A model generated the notes under the pieces. That model made no database searches. It saw only the letters and a list, made by a program, of their open reading frames with translations, and was not told the DNA's origin. This document shows positions 12,095 to 24,347 of a DNA stretch of 64,000 bases, piece by piece. Each line of letters begins with the position of its first letter. Within the stretch, counting starts at the first letter, position 1. Source of the DNA: Phanerochaete sordida (lineage: Eukaryota > Basidiomycota > Agaricomycetes > Polyporales > Phanerochaetaceae); contig BPQB01000033.1 in the NCBI GenBank assembly GCA_019973155.2, positions 1-64,000 on the forward strand, written 5' to 3'. A program made the position numbers and the translations under genes.

Positions 12095-12291
12095 CAGTCA
12101 TTAGCCGCCTTATGAGACACGACCGTCCAGTGAGACACCTGCCTTATGCGGGAATTGGGCGCCCAGTCCCGAGAGGATTTCATTGGGAGCTTGGCGCCAC
12201 GGTTGCCCCAGCGTCGGGATGGGGCGGCTGATTGCCTCATAAGGCAGGTGTCTCACCAGACGGTCGTGTCTCACAAGGCGGCTAATGACTG
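12095..12291. mobile_element. 197-bp MITE with 54-bp terminal inverted repeats
   Basis: The left arm 12095-12148 and the right arm 12238-12291 are inverted copies matching at 51 of 54 positions by eye. Both ends begin CAGTCATTAGCCGCCTT. The element is flanked on each side by TA (12093-12094 and 12292-12293). That is the target-site duplication expected of Tc1/mariner or pogo-type elements. The 89-bp core has no open frame, so it must be a non-autonomous derivative moved by a transposase encoded elsewhere. Within each arm the heptamer GAGACAC occurs twice. It lies in the 1-kb gap between the small gene at 11445 and the Rab cluster. Confidence 0.85.
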
Positions 12292-12293
12292 TA

Positions 12294-12810
12294 GTTGAAA
12301 GGCACACGAAGCATCACAGTACCCTGAGGACTTGCAGATCCTTGGAAGTCCTCACCGCCGCCGCCCTCCACTGCCTAGCCATGTCGTCGCCGCTACGATG
12401 CGTCCACGCCGTGCTCAAGCGAGTGGGAATGAGCCCCTAGTTAACGACGCACAAGAACGTTCATACAACTTAGAGGTGGTCCCAGATGTCTGTCACGTGC
12501 GTCGGCCTCCGCGCAGGCGCACCACTCTTGCCGGCGCACGACTTGCAGATGAGCTTGTCCCCGTTCCAAGATACAAAGACCGACAGAGTGAGGCAGTGAG
12601 CCGGTCGAAGCAAGGTGTATGTGCATTAGTAGAACTACAATGTGCGGTGCGCATAGGGAAGGAACAGAAATGGAGAGGTATAGAGTAGGGTATCGTCAGG
12701 GTTCGTATCGGGAGTCATGAGGGTCGTAACAAGGAATCTATCAACACAGGAAGGAGAACTTGGGTGAGCTACAGCGGAGATGCAGCACCTGGGCTGTACG
12801 CACAATCACA
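12294..12810. other. Spacer between the MITE and the Rab cluster
   Basis: I see no coding signal in these 517 bases. They contain the 3' side of the Rab18-like gene, which ends at 12811 on minus. Confidence 0.45.
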
Positions 12811-13743
12811 CTAGCACGCGCATCCGCCCCCCTCGACGTTCTCCTCGCCATCGTCGAGGTTGATCGTGCCAGGCATGTCCGTGCGCGTCTGGTTCTTCGC
12901 CGCGGCACCGCCGGTGGCCTTGGCGGCGGGCGCGGGCCGGCCCGTCTTGGGCTTCTCGCCGCCGACGAGCTCGGGCTCGGCAACGATGCGGCGCACGACC
13001 TCCTTGAACGCGTCCGCGACGCCGACGGCGGTCTTCGCGCTCGCCTCGAAGAAGAGCGAGCCCATGCGCGTCGCGAAGTGCTGGCCCTCGGAGTACGTCA
13101 CCTGGCGCGAGTATTCCTGCCGATCACAGGTGAGCGAGCGCGGGGACGCGGGGAGGGCAGGCGCACCTTGTCCACCTTGTTGCCGACGACCATCTTGACG
13201 ACCTTTGGGTTCACGTATGTCTCGAGCTCGCCGTACCAGCGCGGGAGCGCGTCGAAGGACTCGCGGTTCGCGACGTCGTACACGAGGATGACGCCGTGCG
13301 CGCCGCGGTAGTACGAGGACGTAATCGTACGGAAGCGTTCCTGTCCGGCGGTGTCCTGTGCGAATGTTCATGAGGCTCTACGAGCAGATGGCAGCGGCTG
13401 TGGAGCACGCACCCAGATACTCAGCTTGACCTTCTTGCCGTCAACATCCATCTTGTGTACCTATAGAGCAAACGATTCAGTAACTTGACTTCGGTCTCGA
13501 GTCCTAGAGCAATTGCATGTTCTTCTGGCGATGACTGGGGTGCGACGGTGCAAGACATGCAAATTAATTCGCGCCACCACTCACCCGGAAGTCTACGCCA
13601 ATCGTCGCGCTCGCCTCGTCCTCCGGCACCCATTGTTCGTCCGAAAATCTGAGCAGCAGGCTGCTCTTGCCTACTGACGAGTTTCCAATCAAGAGAAGCT
13701 TGACGTTTATCGGCTGTGTCGCCGTCTGCGAGGAGGAGGCCAT
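12811..13743 (-). CDS. Rab18-type small GTPase
   Basis: This is a membrane-trafficking GTPase of the Rab family, closest by pattern to Rab18 (ER and lipid-droplet traffic). Four exons join in frame: 13743-13585, 13460-13413, 13355-13167 and 13116-12811, giving 233 residues. All switch and nucleotide motifs are intact: P-loop GNSSVGKSS, switch [20 protein letters not shown] with the catalytic Gln, GNKVD and EASAK. The C-terminus has a long Ala/Pro/Lys-rich linker and ends GGGCAC, a CXC double-geranylgeranylation signal. It is transcribed divergently from the Rab-like gene at 14468 and shares exon sizes with both neighbours (exon 2 exactly 48 nt), so the three genes are paralogues. This copy looks like the ancestral, functional one. 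Confidence 0.92.
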
Positions 13744-14467
13744 GGTCTATGTGTCCGTGAATCCGAAAGAGGCTGCTGCGGGTGGTGTGTTGGCTCCGAA
13801 CAGCCGAGACAAATACGAGCGAGAGTGCGTCGTCTGGAACAAGTATGGTGCTCGTCGTGGTACGTGGTAGACGGGCGTGAGTAGGCGGGGAGAGGTGCGG
13901 GCAGGTGGAGGTGCTGAACGTAAAGCAGTGTGCGCCAGGCGCGTGTGGCCGGAGCTCCATGCGTCGGCCCGCCACGCCTGATGCGCCCTCGTGATGCGCC
14001 CCGGGAGAGCACACGGAGCGGACGCTTTGCCTCTTGCCACCGTACAGCACATCCTCCACGCGAAACCTCGCGCCTCTGACCCTGCAATCCGACTCTCGTC
14101 TGTGCAATCGCCGCCAACGCCCTGATTACTCGCCGTGCAGCGCCCGTGGAGCCTGTCGCCCTCCAGCCAGCATCGCCTTGTCGACATGCACAGACAAGCA
14201 GGCAAGCGTGCCATGTTCGCGATACCCTGGGAGGACCGCAGCTGCCGAAGCCGGGGGCTGTATCATCATGAACTGCTACCCTTGACCTGTGCACGTGCAC
14301 TGTAATAGGGTGTGCTTGTGCTGCGCGAGCGAGTCTCTCCTGCCTTGTTTCCCCTCCACGAGCTCAGACTCCCAAACCCTGGGGACTGTCCCCACCTGGT
14401 GAGCTGCAATGCACACAGACTCATGTTTCGTCTCTGACTGGAACGGTAGACTTAACATCGCGCCACT
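13744..14467. promoter_or_regulatory. Divergent promoter region between two Rab genes
   Basis: These 724 bases separate the start of the Rab18-type gene (minus) from that of the second Rab-like gene (plus). Neither strand carries a supportable coding exon; the long frames here are products of GC content. The segment should hold the two divergent promoters, but I see no canonical TATA box. Confidence 0.45.
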
Positions 14468-15335
14468 ATGGTCGAGACGAACGCGCCGGCGAGAGAGCGA
14501 ACGAGACCTGCGGAAGAGCAAGCGAACACCGTGCAGTGTATCAACGTCGCCGTCATTGGCGATAGATCAACTGGGAAGAGCTGCTTGTCGTTGCGCTTTA
14601 CAGAAGGAGATGGAATGGATCCTGAGATTCTGAAGGCCACGACCGCGACAATAGGGATAGGGACCCTGGTGAGTGGCAGTGTCCGCCGCATACCTGCCTT
14701 CGGCGCTGACCTCACGGCTGCGACATAGACGAAAGACCTTGTCCTCGACGGAAAGAAGATTAACGTGCTACTATGGGTATGTCTCAGCTCTGCAATCATA
14801 TCCAGATTCTCGTACTGACTGCGGTACCGTACCAGGACACAGCAGGCCAAGAGCGCTTCCGCTCACTCACGCGCAGCTACTACCGCCGTGCAGACGCAAT
14901 CATGCTCGTCTACGACATCACGAACCGCGCCAGCTTCGACGCGCTCCCGTCCTGGTACCGCGAGCTGCAGGACCACGCAGGCGAGCACGTCGCGCTCGCG
15001 GTCGTCGGCACAAAGGTCGACCAGGTGCGTTTCGCCCGCCCCCGTCCAGCCCTCACGCTGACTGCAAACCTGACCCACAGGAGGAGGCGCGCCAGGTCCA
15101 GTACCAGGAGGGCCACCGCTTTGCGCAGATGCACGACAGCCTCTTCTTCGAGACGTCCGCGATTTCTGGGCAGGGCGTCGCGGAGCCGTTCGTCGAGCTC
15201 ATCCAGCGCGCCCTCGCCGCGAAGCGGGCGGCGTATCCCCCGCGCGGACGTGGTGCGCGTGCGCCCCCGAGGGTCCGCCTGAGCAACCCGCCACCGGCAC
15301 CCATGATCAAGGCTGTGCCGGGGTGTCAGTGCTAA
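14468..15335 (+). CDS. Rab18-like small GTPase, diverged paralogue
   Basis: Exons 14468-14668, 14729-14776, 14836-15024 and 15081-15335 give 230 residues. The layout matches the Rab18-type gene (exon 2 of 48 nt, exon 3 of 189 nt). The P-loop is GDRSTGKSC and switch II is [20 protein letters not shown], with the catalytic Gln kept. The guanine-specificity motif is TKVD instead of NKVD, as in Rho-family proteins. The G5 motif is ETSAI instead of a SAK type. Switch I (ATIGIGTL) differs from the normal Rab effector loop. An extra N-terminal stretch of about 14 residues precedes the G domain. The C-terminus ends PGCQC, a CXC prenylation signal. It is probably membrane-attached and able to bind GTP, with changed effector or regulator specificity. 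Confidence 0.85.
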
Positions 15336-15878
15336 TGAGCTGTGCATGCTGCAAGGATGTATTGTATTATAGCGAATGGTTGTATGATTTGCTGAATGGA
15401 CTCTCAGGAATGATCAAGGATTTGCGATGGCTCGCCCGGACCGCGGAGAGGAACGAGATACCGCCTCTTTCGCAATCCAAGAGGTTGGAGGCGAGCCTGT
15501 GTAATGCATCCTGTATGCAGCACAAGCTAGATCAGTCGCTGAGGCCACGATGACCCTGACCCGCTGGTGACCGTGGCTCAGCCATCCCTCGCGACGCCGC
15601 GGCCATCGATGTCGATTCCGAAGCAGAAGTCGGGCGGACGAGTTGGGAAAGAAATTGCAGCTCGATTGCCATGCTTGCCACACGTTCCCATCGCAGTCTG
15701 TTCTCAGGCCTCAGGGTTGGGCTGCGTTGGATCTTGCCCCACGACCACCACATCGCGTCGCTCAACCGTCAAAGCCTCACAGCCGAGACAACCCGGTGAG
15801 TCTTTATGCGGTAGATAGGATCTAGCTCAGTGATATGCCGACACCAACTCAGCGCGCCGTGCGCAATTTGGTATCATC
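15336..15878. other. Spacer between tandem Rab-like genes
   Basis: These 543 bases have no coding signal on either strand. They presumably carry the terminator of the gene ending at 15335 and the promoter of the gene starting at 15879. Confidence 0.45.
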
Positions 15879-16676
15879 ATGGTCGCAGTGGACCCGCCGG
15901 AAGAAGTACGGGAGGCCAAGGATTGCGTCAAGATTATCGCTATCGGGGACAGCAGTGTCGGGAAGAGTAACCTGCTGCGATCCTTTGTGCAGGATTCCAA
16001 CAACGCATGGGGAGACAGGCCTGCGAACACAGGTATCGAGACACTAGTGAGCAGCCCGTCATATTTTTCCTGTACAACTCTTAAATTTGGTGCAGGTAAA
16101 GAAAGTCGTTACGGGAGGGACGAATATTGACGTGATGCTATGGGTGCGTGCCAGACGCGGATGCTGTGGGAAGGTGCTGCTGATCTCGCTGCCATAGGAC
16201 ACCGCAGGCTCAGAACGCTTCCGCACGCTCACCCGCAGCTTCTACCATCTCGTCGATGGGGTAATCCTCGCGTACGACATCGCATCGCGTGAAAGCTTCG
16301 ACTCGCTCGCCTCCTGGTTCACCGAACTGCAACACTCTCGCGCCCCAAAGCATGCCGTACTCGCGGTCGTCGGCACGAAGGTCGATCGGGTGCGTACCCT
16401 AGCATAGCTGCGCTGGACATGACTCTGATAGCTGCGCACCAGGACGACCGCTGCGTATCGTACCAGGAGGGGCACGCCTTCGCACAGAAGCACAAAAGCC
16501 TTTTCTACGAGACATCGGCGGTGTCCGGTCAGGGCATTGACACGCTGTTTACAGAACTCGTTGAGCGGGCCTTCGAGGCACAACGAAGTGCCGAGCCCAA
16601 GCCTCAGCCCAAAGTGGTGTACCTGGCTGCTCCACCACCTGAACCCCAGGCGTCGCCTGGCAGGTGTTTGTGCTGA
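15879..16676 (+). CDS. Rab18-like small GTPase with Gln-to-Ser switch II
   Basis: Exons 15879-16046, 16096-16143, 16198-16389 and 16443-16676 join to 213 residues with the same intron phases as the two Rab genes to the left. The P-loop GDSSVGKSN is intact. Switch II reads DTAGSERFRT: the catalytic Gln is replaced by Ser. In the Rab family this substitution is known from Rab24, which has low intrinsic hydrolysis. G4 is TKVD and G5 is ETSAV. Switch I is reduced to ANTGIETLV. The tail is Pro-rich and ends GRCLC, a CXC prenylation motif. By inference it is biased to the GTP state or regulated unusually. It is convergent with the tRNA synthetase gene, with a gap of 199 bases. Confidence 0.85.
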
Positions 16677-16875
16677 ATATCTTCCGTCAATACCGGCGCC
16701 CAGTACCACAGTGTAGACCCCATCTTGACCTTCTTTGACCTGCGTCATCTGGCGGAATTGAACCAAACGTCGAATTGCCGGCCTCTGTCGAAATTGTACC
16801 TTGGCTCAAAGACAGCAGTATACGCTGAGGCGTACATGACTCTACACGTATCGTGTTCCATGCAGAGAACAAAAT

Positions 16876-18959
16876 TTACGGAGTGACGCGGCCGGGCCAT
16901 CTACGTGAGGTCTGTCAGTCACTGGTGATCAGTACATCAGGCCACAGAACAAGGACGCGCCTTGGGTAAAGCGAGCACTCCCTAACGGTGTGGCGATTGG
17001 CCACCCAAGCAAGGAAGCGCTGTACAAGGACTCAGCGGACTGCCATCATCAGCACAAAATCTAGGGACGCACCTCAACGCCCACGCCGTATCCGCCATGC
17101 TCGCAGGTACCGTACTTGCGTTGGTCCGTAAACCAGTAGCACGATGACACGTCGACGCTCTCCTGAGTCTCTAGCGCCGCGAGGAGCTCCTCCTGGCCCG
17201 TCATGCGCATCGAACCCCCGGCGATCTCGCCAACGCCGGGCACGAGCAGGTCGCAGCTCTCGGTGAGGACGTGCGCCGCGCCGTCCTGCGCGGGCAGCCG
17301 CTTCATGTAGAACGCCTTCATCGCCGCGGGGAAGCTGTGTAGGAACACTGGCACGCCGAGGATGTCCGTCATGCGCCGCTCGGCCGCCTCGCCGATGTCG
17401 TCGCCGACGGCGTGCGCGACCATCTCCGTGTTGCCCGCTGCGTCGAGGATCGCGTTCCCGTCCGCGTCTGCCGCCTCGCGTTGGATGCCGTGCGCGTTGA
17501 GCCATTGGATCGCGTCGATGTATGGCATACGTAGGAAGGGCCGTGAGGGGGCGGTGAAGTCGGGGCTGAGCTGCTTGATGAGGGCGGCAGTGGCAGGGTT
17601 GGCCAGTAGACGATCAATGGTTTCGCAGATCTTCACAACGTTCAACAGAAGAATTTGGAACTGCCCAGCTAGACACCTACAATTGTTTCTATGTGGCTCA
17701 TAAGGTCATCGAAGGTGATGAAGGCGAGCTCAGCCTCAAGGTGGGTGTATTCGCTCAGATGGCGACGGGTATGTCTAGGGTAGGGTTCAAGCCGGATTCA
17801 TCAGCGAGGCTGCGAGATCACTTACGCTTGCTCAACACGGAAGCTCTCTTGTACACAGAATACATCTCCCAGAGACGGCAGGCATGTCTCGAGATAAAAC
17901 TGTGAGCTCCGAGTCAAGAACGCGCGCTGGCCATAGTAGTCGAGCTCGAAGTGCGTCGCGCCACCCTCGACCTGTGTCTGTAGGAGACACTGCGGCGTGA
18001 CCTCGAGAAGGTTGTGCGAGACGAGCGAGGTGCGGGCTGAGGCGAGGAGGGCGGCACGGAGTTTCAGGACCGCGGACGCCGTCTCGCCTCGGAGGACAAG
18101 GTGGCGCATGTCCGCCAGAACCGACTGGTCACATTTCTGGGTGGCGTCAGACTACACGAGAGGACGACGCGTCCGGACGCACCTCGTTCAGCTTGTCGGC
18201 GAGCGCATCATCTCCTCCAGGAGCAGCACCGAGCACCTTCCAGAAGTCGACGGAGAGCTCGTGTCCGCCTGGCGCAGTCTTGCTTTCAGGCACAACCTGA
18301 AGGACACCATGTAACTGGACACTGGACTCGAGGGTCAAAGTGAGAGCAGCGTAGGTTTGTGCCTGGAGGGATGAACGCGTTGGTGTCAATATCAAGCCTG
18401 ACGCAGAAGGTCAGGGACATCACTGACCACTTTCCCAGAGAGCGCGCATTGGAGGTAGCCCGTCCCATCACGGAGCACGATGACCATGCTGTCTTCATGG
18501 GAGTGCAGACGATGCACCCATCCAGAGACGAAAACGCGCTGTCCGCGGAGATGCTCGAGGTGCCTGATCTTCGTCTGGTGAAATCGGAGAAATATGTGAC
18601 GACGTGGAGGAAGCACTCGAGCGCGTGCAGCATACCTTCTTTGCCTGAGGGAGGCTCTCGTCCTCGGTGAGGACGATATTCTTGCTCTCTTCGATACGCT
18701 TTGCGCGGCGTTCGCGTTCGATTTTCTCCTTTACCTCGCGCTCAGCTAGCTCCTCGGGCTCCTTGCGCCTCGTATCTAGGCCATCCGCGCCTGACTTCCT
18801 CTTCTTCAACGCTGGGACCTGCACCGGCACCACGTATGTGTCTGCCGCGTCCTTGCGCACGAACGGCTTGACGTCGGCATGCGATGCGACCAGCGCGAGC
18901 GCAAGCGGCTTGCCCGCGTCGCCGGAGCCTGTGGTCTCGAGTACGCGGGTGGTCGACAT
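16876..18959 (-). CDS. DED81: Asparaginyl-tRNA synthetase, cytosolic
   Basis: This class II synthetase charges tRNA-Asn with asparagine in the cytosol. The start at 18959 gives [20 protein letters not shown], then a Lys/Glu-rich helix ([19 protein letters not shown]) of the eukaryotic N-terminal extension. The OB-fold anticodon domain follows ([20 protein letters not shown]). The catalytic domain has [59 protein letters not shown] and the motif 3 region [18 protein letters not shown]. The open frame appears to stop at 17061, but a GTGCGT donor there leads to exon 17019-16961 ([19 protein letters not shown]) and a 25-nt last exon 16900-16876 that restores WPGRVTP and a stop. The last intron has a GC donor. 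About 8-9 exons in all. The symbol is the yeast name. Confidence 0.93.
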
Positions 18960-19983
18960 GGTCGTGGGTATGAAGTCGTCGACGGCCGCGCGACTACTTG
19001 TAGTGGTGCAAGGGTCCAGAGATAAGGGATGGTCACTAGACTTCGTTTTCAGCTCAGCATGCAGGTACTGGGAATTGCTACATACATTATCCATAACGTA
19101 ATGGGCACCTAAGCTCTCCGAGCGCATTGATACGCGGCAATGTCGGTGCTGCGCGAGGGAGAGCCATTTCCACTAGCCGAGGTCAGGTGAAGTACAGGTC
19201 AAGGATGCTGGAAGAGTACAAGCTTCGTATCGCGATCGCAGCGTCTCAGGGGCTCGATAGAGTAACGCATAGATTTGTGGATCGCTACAAGCACAGAGGT
19301 GCTGTCGCGCTGCGTCAGACGTAGGTCAGCGAAGCGTTGCTGGTAGAAGGTAGTAGGGTAATCTCCACCGATGCCACGCGCGGTCATGGCAGACAAGACA
19401 TGCCGCACCATGTGCAATCGTGCTGTCTAGATGCTGCAAAGACAGCGTCCTGGCATGTGGCCCTGGTGGCAGGTGAACATCCGACCACTGAATACTAGAT
19501 TTGTTTCACTGGAGGTTACAAAAATCAGTGAAGATTGTAGATCAAAGACGTAGATTGTCATACCTTATGTCCACGCTTGAGCAGATAGCCCTGCGGCGTG
19601 GCCCGCTATGCCCTGCCTGTTGCGAGTGCTCGTCAGGCGTGCAGCTCAAGAGTCCCAAACCGCTTCGCTCTAGGCCGCCCACAGAGCTCCCACGAGGTTC
19701 TGCACCTAGGCGCCCAAATCGACAGTTCAAAACCTGGCGGTCAAAAATCCAGCAGAGGAACATCCAAATGTGAACAGAGTGTATAGCAGTCATGATAGGC
19801 AAGGTGTACAGGATCCATGAGCTAGTGTACAACGAAAGGCGAGAGCAGCTCTACGCCCTCTACTAATAAGACGAGGGGAAACTAAAATCGAGCGTAGATG
19901 TATGCCAGACGGGGGTATCGTCCGAGGTGGTGGTACAGCACGCGACGCAGGAACAGCGCACGGCGGGGCGGGGTGCAACGCGC
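18960..19983. other. Intergenic, no gene seen
   Basis: About 1 kb lies upstream of the asparaginyl-tRNA synthetase start and downstream of the fungalysin gene. I see only short unsupported frames and no repeat. Confidence 0.45.
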
Positions 19984-22830
19984 TCAGCACTTCGCCGGGA
20001 GCTCGTAGTCGTCGGTGCGGATGCCTCCGCCCCACGGCGTGCGGCCCTCGACGCGCGCGTCGGGCCCGAGGCCGCGCTCGGAGAAGCCCTCCCAGAGCGT
20101 GCAGAAGTTCTCGCCGCCGGTGAGGTGCTCGTCGGCCGCGATGATCGCGTCGCGCGCGTCGAAGAAGCTCGGGCGGCACGGCTGCTGCTTCATGCCCGCG
20201 ACGACGAGGCGCACCGCGAGCGTGTTCCCGTGCACGGGCACGAGCACGCCCTCGGTCGTGTTCCGGTAAAAGTCGCCGAGCGGCACCGTCCCGTTCGCGA
20301 GCGGCTTCGGCGGGAAGAGCGTCTCCGAGAAGCCGTGCTTCTGGATCAGCTTCTGCTCGACGACCCAGAGGATCTCAGCCCAGACTTCGCCGATCGCGTG
20401 TACACCCCAGTATCCGGGCTTGTCGAGAGTCTTGTACGTCGACGGATTGGTGGTCATGTTCTGCGCGGCGAGGTCAGTATATAGCCTGCATGAAGTAGGC
20501 GGATGGACGTACCAAGCTATAGATGTAGTTACGGATACCACCGTCCCTGTTGGCGGCCCAGGCACCCATGGGGTACTCGCGGGGCTCACCAAGACCGTCC
20601 TTCGCGAGCTGAGCGTCCGAAACGCGGTCCTTCACGCTCCGGATGGTCGTAGCCAGGAAGTCACCCCAGCCCTCACCCATGCCGCCGCTCTCGCCCCAGC
20701 CGAGGCAGCCCGAGTTGGCGGGACCACCGGTGAGACGAGTGGAAAGACCGTGCGCAAGCTCGTGGATAACGATACCGGCCTCCATGTCGCCGTCCCTGTA
20801 CGGGTTCGCGGTGTTCCACAGGTACATCCTGCAGCGACCGTTCTGACCGTCTGTGAAGTGAGTTAGCAGAAGTTGCGATGAGTGGATCGATTGCACATAC
20901 CAGGAGGAGTCATGAAGTTCGCGTTGTTGAAGCCGCTGCCGTCCTGAGCATTGGCAATGACTGCATCGTTGCCCTTGCCACCGCGACCGAAGTTGTGCTG
21001 CTGGAAGTTGCCAGACACCTCGTCGAAGCCGTAGCGGTAGAAGAGGTCGTGGACGAGGTTGCTCGTGTAGAAGAGCTGGGTGACGGTCGCGTTGATGTAC
21101 TTGCGCGCCTCGCGCATCGACTCGGAGCGCTCCGTCGCCTGCGGGTCGTATTCAAAGTCGAACACTGCGCGCTCGCCCTTGACGCCGTCCGCATCCTTGG
21201 AAACGCCGACAGCAGCCTCGGGCCGGTAGTTGGTCACCCACGCGTTCTCGCCCTCCCAGTTCTCGTGGGCGAAGACGTTGTTGCCCCATGTCGTCGTCGT
21301 GTTCCTGAAGACAAGCTTCTCCTTGCTGCTCGTCGCTGGGTCGCTTGAGCGCTCAACGACGTGCCAGCCGACGGGGCTGGCGAGACCGTCGAAGTTCTCA
21401 TACTGAACGGTGCGGTTGCTCTCCGAAGGGTCGTTGACACCCCACTCGTGGACGACGTACTTGGCTGGCGCACGGGTGGCGGGGAATGAAGGACGCTCCT
21501 CCGGGATGGGAGCAAGGAAGTCGGAGAAGGCCATCTGGGGCTTGTCGATGAAACCGTCGGCAGCCCAGTCGACCACAGAGACAATCCTATGAGGCTCCGC
21601 GAATGTGACGGCAGTCTCGTACCAGTTGTCGGCCATGGGCACCTCAAACTTCCAGACGAGCTCGAGACCCATCTCGCCGCCCTCGGCCTTAGGGACCTGC
21701 GCCCACGCAAGGCGACCCCGCACCTTATCGGTCGCGTCAGGGACACCGCTGATCTCAAAGGCTGGGCTGGCAGGGGCATCGCTGTTGTGCAAGTGATGCG
21801 CGATGGTCAAGGTCATGCCGTCGACGTACTTGCGCGGAGACGCGTGGATATCAGCCGCAAGCTTCTCAGAAGGGGTGGCGTGGAGCATGAACGACAAGAG
21901 GGCAGTGAGTGGGTTCTCGTCCTCGGATTGAGGTGCGAAGGAGTCGGTAGAAACCCGGCGGAGGCGATGGCAGTTCCAAGTGTGTAGCACTCCCACCTCA
22001 CCAACGACCTCGGTCGCAAGCGCGTCGAGTTGCTCACGAGCTGCTGCGTCGTTGGCGTATGCTGTCCACGCGTTCTTCTCGCGCGAGGGGTTGGGGTACA
22101 AGGCCTGGCTGCGCTCGTGGAGCTCGGTCAAGCGAGCGCTGTACTCCGCACCGAGGTCGCTGCAGACCTTTGCATGGACATGCTCAGAGTCCGACTGCGA
22201 CGAGAAGAACGCTGGTGATGGAAGCTCATTCGTATGTATCTGTGAAGAGCATGATGAGCAAACGCGAAACGAATGACGACTGCTTGCACCAGATAATCAC
22301 GTGCTTTGGACTAGCCGCAGCACACGACCATCGGAGACTCGGAACGTAGACAAGGAAACGGAAGACGTAATGAGACGACTGCTTACCGAACTTCCGTAGG
22401 AAAGCACGCGACCGTCCCGAGCATTGATGTTCACGTTTACGTCTCCGTCCGCGACCTCAATTCCGAACACGGTCTGCCGGAGGTACACGTGGGCGATGCC
22501 AGTGTTCTCGTCGACGTAGGAATCTGGGCGGACGTAGAACGTCACAGCGCCGTCGAGCTCGCCCTTGAGCGAGGACGACTCTGGTACGAGGTTCTTGACG
22601 AACTCCTTCGCGATGTCGAACGGGTGCGGCTGCTCCGAGGCCCGGAACGACGGGGACGGTTGGAAGGTCGGCGGGACGTTCGTCCGGAAGACAGCGTGTG
22701 GGTGCTCAGGACCGAAGCCCATGGTCTTGCGTAGACGGTGGGCGCCGTTGTCGAGCGAAGGCGGTGCTGAGACCGCGAGCGCGCCAGCGAGGCCGGCGGC
22801 GAGAACGGAAGCGACGAGTAAACGACGCAT
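19984..22830 (-). CDS. Fungalysin, secreted M36 metallopeptidase
   Basis: This is a secreted zinc endopeptidase of family M36, made as a pre-proenzyme. The start at 22830 gives a signal peptide [20 protein letters not shown]. The propeptide (FTP-type) includes [20 protein letters not shown] and [15 protein letters not shown]. The mature domain has [40 protein letters not shown], then the zinc motif HELAH (His, His and Glu of HExxH). The downstream glutamate ligand lies in [14 protein letters not shown]. The last exon, from about 20500 down to 19984, carries [17 protein letters not shown] and ends in Cys. Four or five exons are needed, total about 850-900 residues, normal for the family. It likely serves extracellular protein degradation for nitrogen. 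It is divergent from KGD2 across 1.5 kb. Confidence 0.93.
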
Positions 22831-24347
22831 CGTCGGGGGCTGTGGTCGAGTAAAGATTAACAAGAAGAGAGAGGAGAAGATGGAGACCGCCGACGAGTGA
22901 ACGAGGGGGTCGTGGAGGAGGAGAAAGAGAGATAAGGAGGGCGCGACGGTTATAACGTCGGCGGAAGCGCGCGCGGCCTGGAGACAAACATGAGTCAACC
23001 CCGGAATGCGGGGCGCCTCACCGATTACCCGAAACGGAACAGCGCGTCGGAGCCCGAACTCGACGTTTTGGGAAGGTGCCCCGCCGCAATCGCCTTCCTC
23101 TGCCCTGCCACCAGCGCAGGTACGTCGCCTCGAGGAGATACACAGCAGATTGCACAGCGTGCACAAAACGAGGCTGCTCGTGTGCCGTATCGCTATCGCA
23201 CAGTGATTTCCGGAAGCACCATATCTGGGCCGCTCTCCCAGCTTGAAGGTGTATCAGTAACGCGGTGCGCGAGAATGAGACTGGCACAAAGCATGGGATT
23301 ACACTTGGCTCAGTCGACGATGCATCGCTGCGTATGTCCATAGCTACTAGGGTCTGCCCACTGCAGCACATAACGGGCTCTTTAACATCAGCCGTTTGAG
23401 ACAGAATCTACTCACGAGACTCGGTAGGTCTGTCACCGTCAGCACCCGCACAGATGTTCCCGGAAAACGCTTCATGCCGCTTCAAGAGCACGTTCGCGGA
23501 CAAACAAAGCGTTGTCAGATACCGCCCCTTCATGCGGCACAATCGTACGTTCCCCCAACCCGTCGTCTCCATCAACGAGGCTTACTGTCAGTTCTCCTTT
23601 GTGGATATTGCTGACAAGTGTAAACGTGCTCTACACTCTGTCTTTAATCCAACCGACTGTGCTGCGCAGGCAAGCCATGGACAAGAGGTCAAGCTAGAAC
23701 AGGGTCGTGCGAGGACCTCGCTGGTTTCTGTGTGCGGTATAGCTAGTACACCGCAGGTCGAAAATGATACTTTCATCTCATAAGAACGACGTCATCCTCG
23801 ATGCAGTCAATACGATAACCTTACGAATTTTCATTGAAAATCGGCAAAGACATGGATCGCAAGGCAGGGATTGCGGCCAGTCCTTCGATTTCGGTCTTGG
23901 AGACCTGCTCAAGATTTCTTGAGTACCGTTGATGTCTGGATGCCCCAGGAGGTCCCTCTCAATTTCTGCTGTGCGTATGAGTGTATTTCTCTCAGTTTCC
24001 GATGTCCATGTCAGGATAGATGCCTTGGACTTTAAAACCTCAGCTCATCTGGGGGTGACTTTACAATCTTCTTGAGGCTACCAATAGAAAACTACCGTGT
24101 TGGCTCCGCTTGTGGTGCAGAGTACGTCTGGTCTCTCACCTCTACAACACGACAGGTATTTGTTTCCCTTGACCTCCCCGAGGCGAGTGTGAGAGTTTGG
24201 TGAGAGTTGAGTCCAATCACCATCGGACCAATAGCGGCGGGCGCCACTCGCGCTCGGGTTTCTTCGGCGCTCAAAGCAAAGCCGGACCAAACCCGTCGAC
24301 GTCAGGCTTCACTCCGACTTCAACGTCGTCCACCACAGCGAGCAGAC
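22831..24347. other. Divergent intergenic region, no gene
   Basis: About 1.5 kb separates the fungalysin and KGD2 starts, which diverge from here. Pyrimidine-rich tracts lie close to the fungalysin start. I found no coding exon in the middle; the 110-codon frame near 23454 has no domain or splice partner. Confidence 0.45.
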
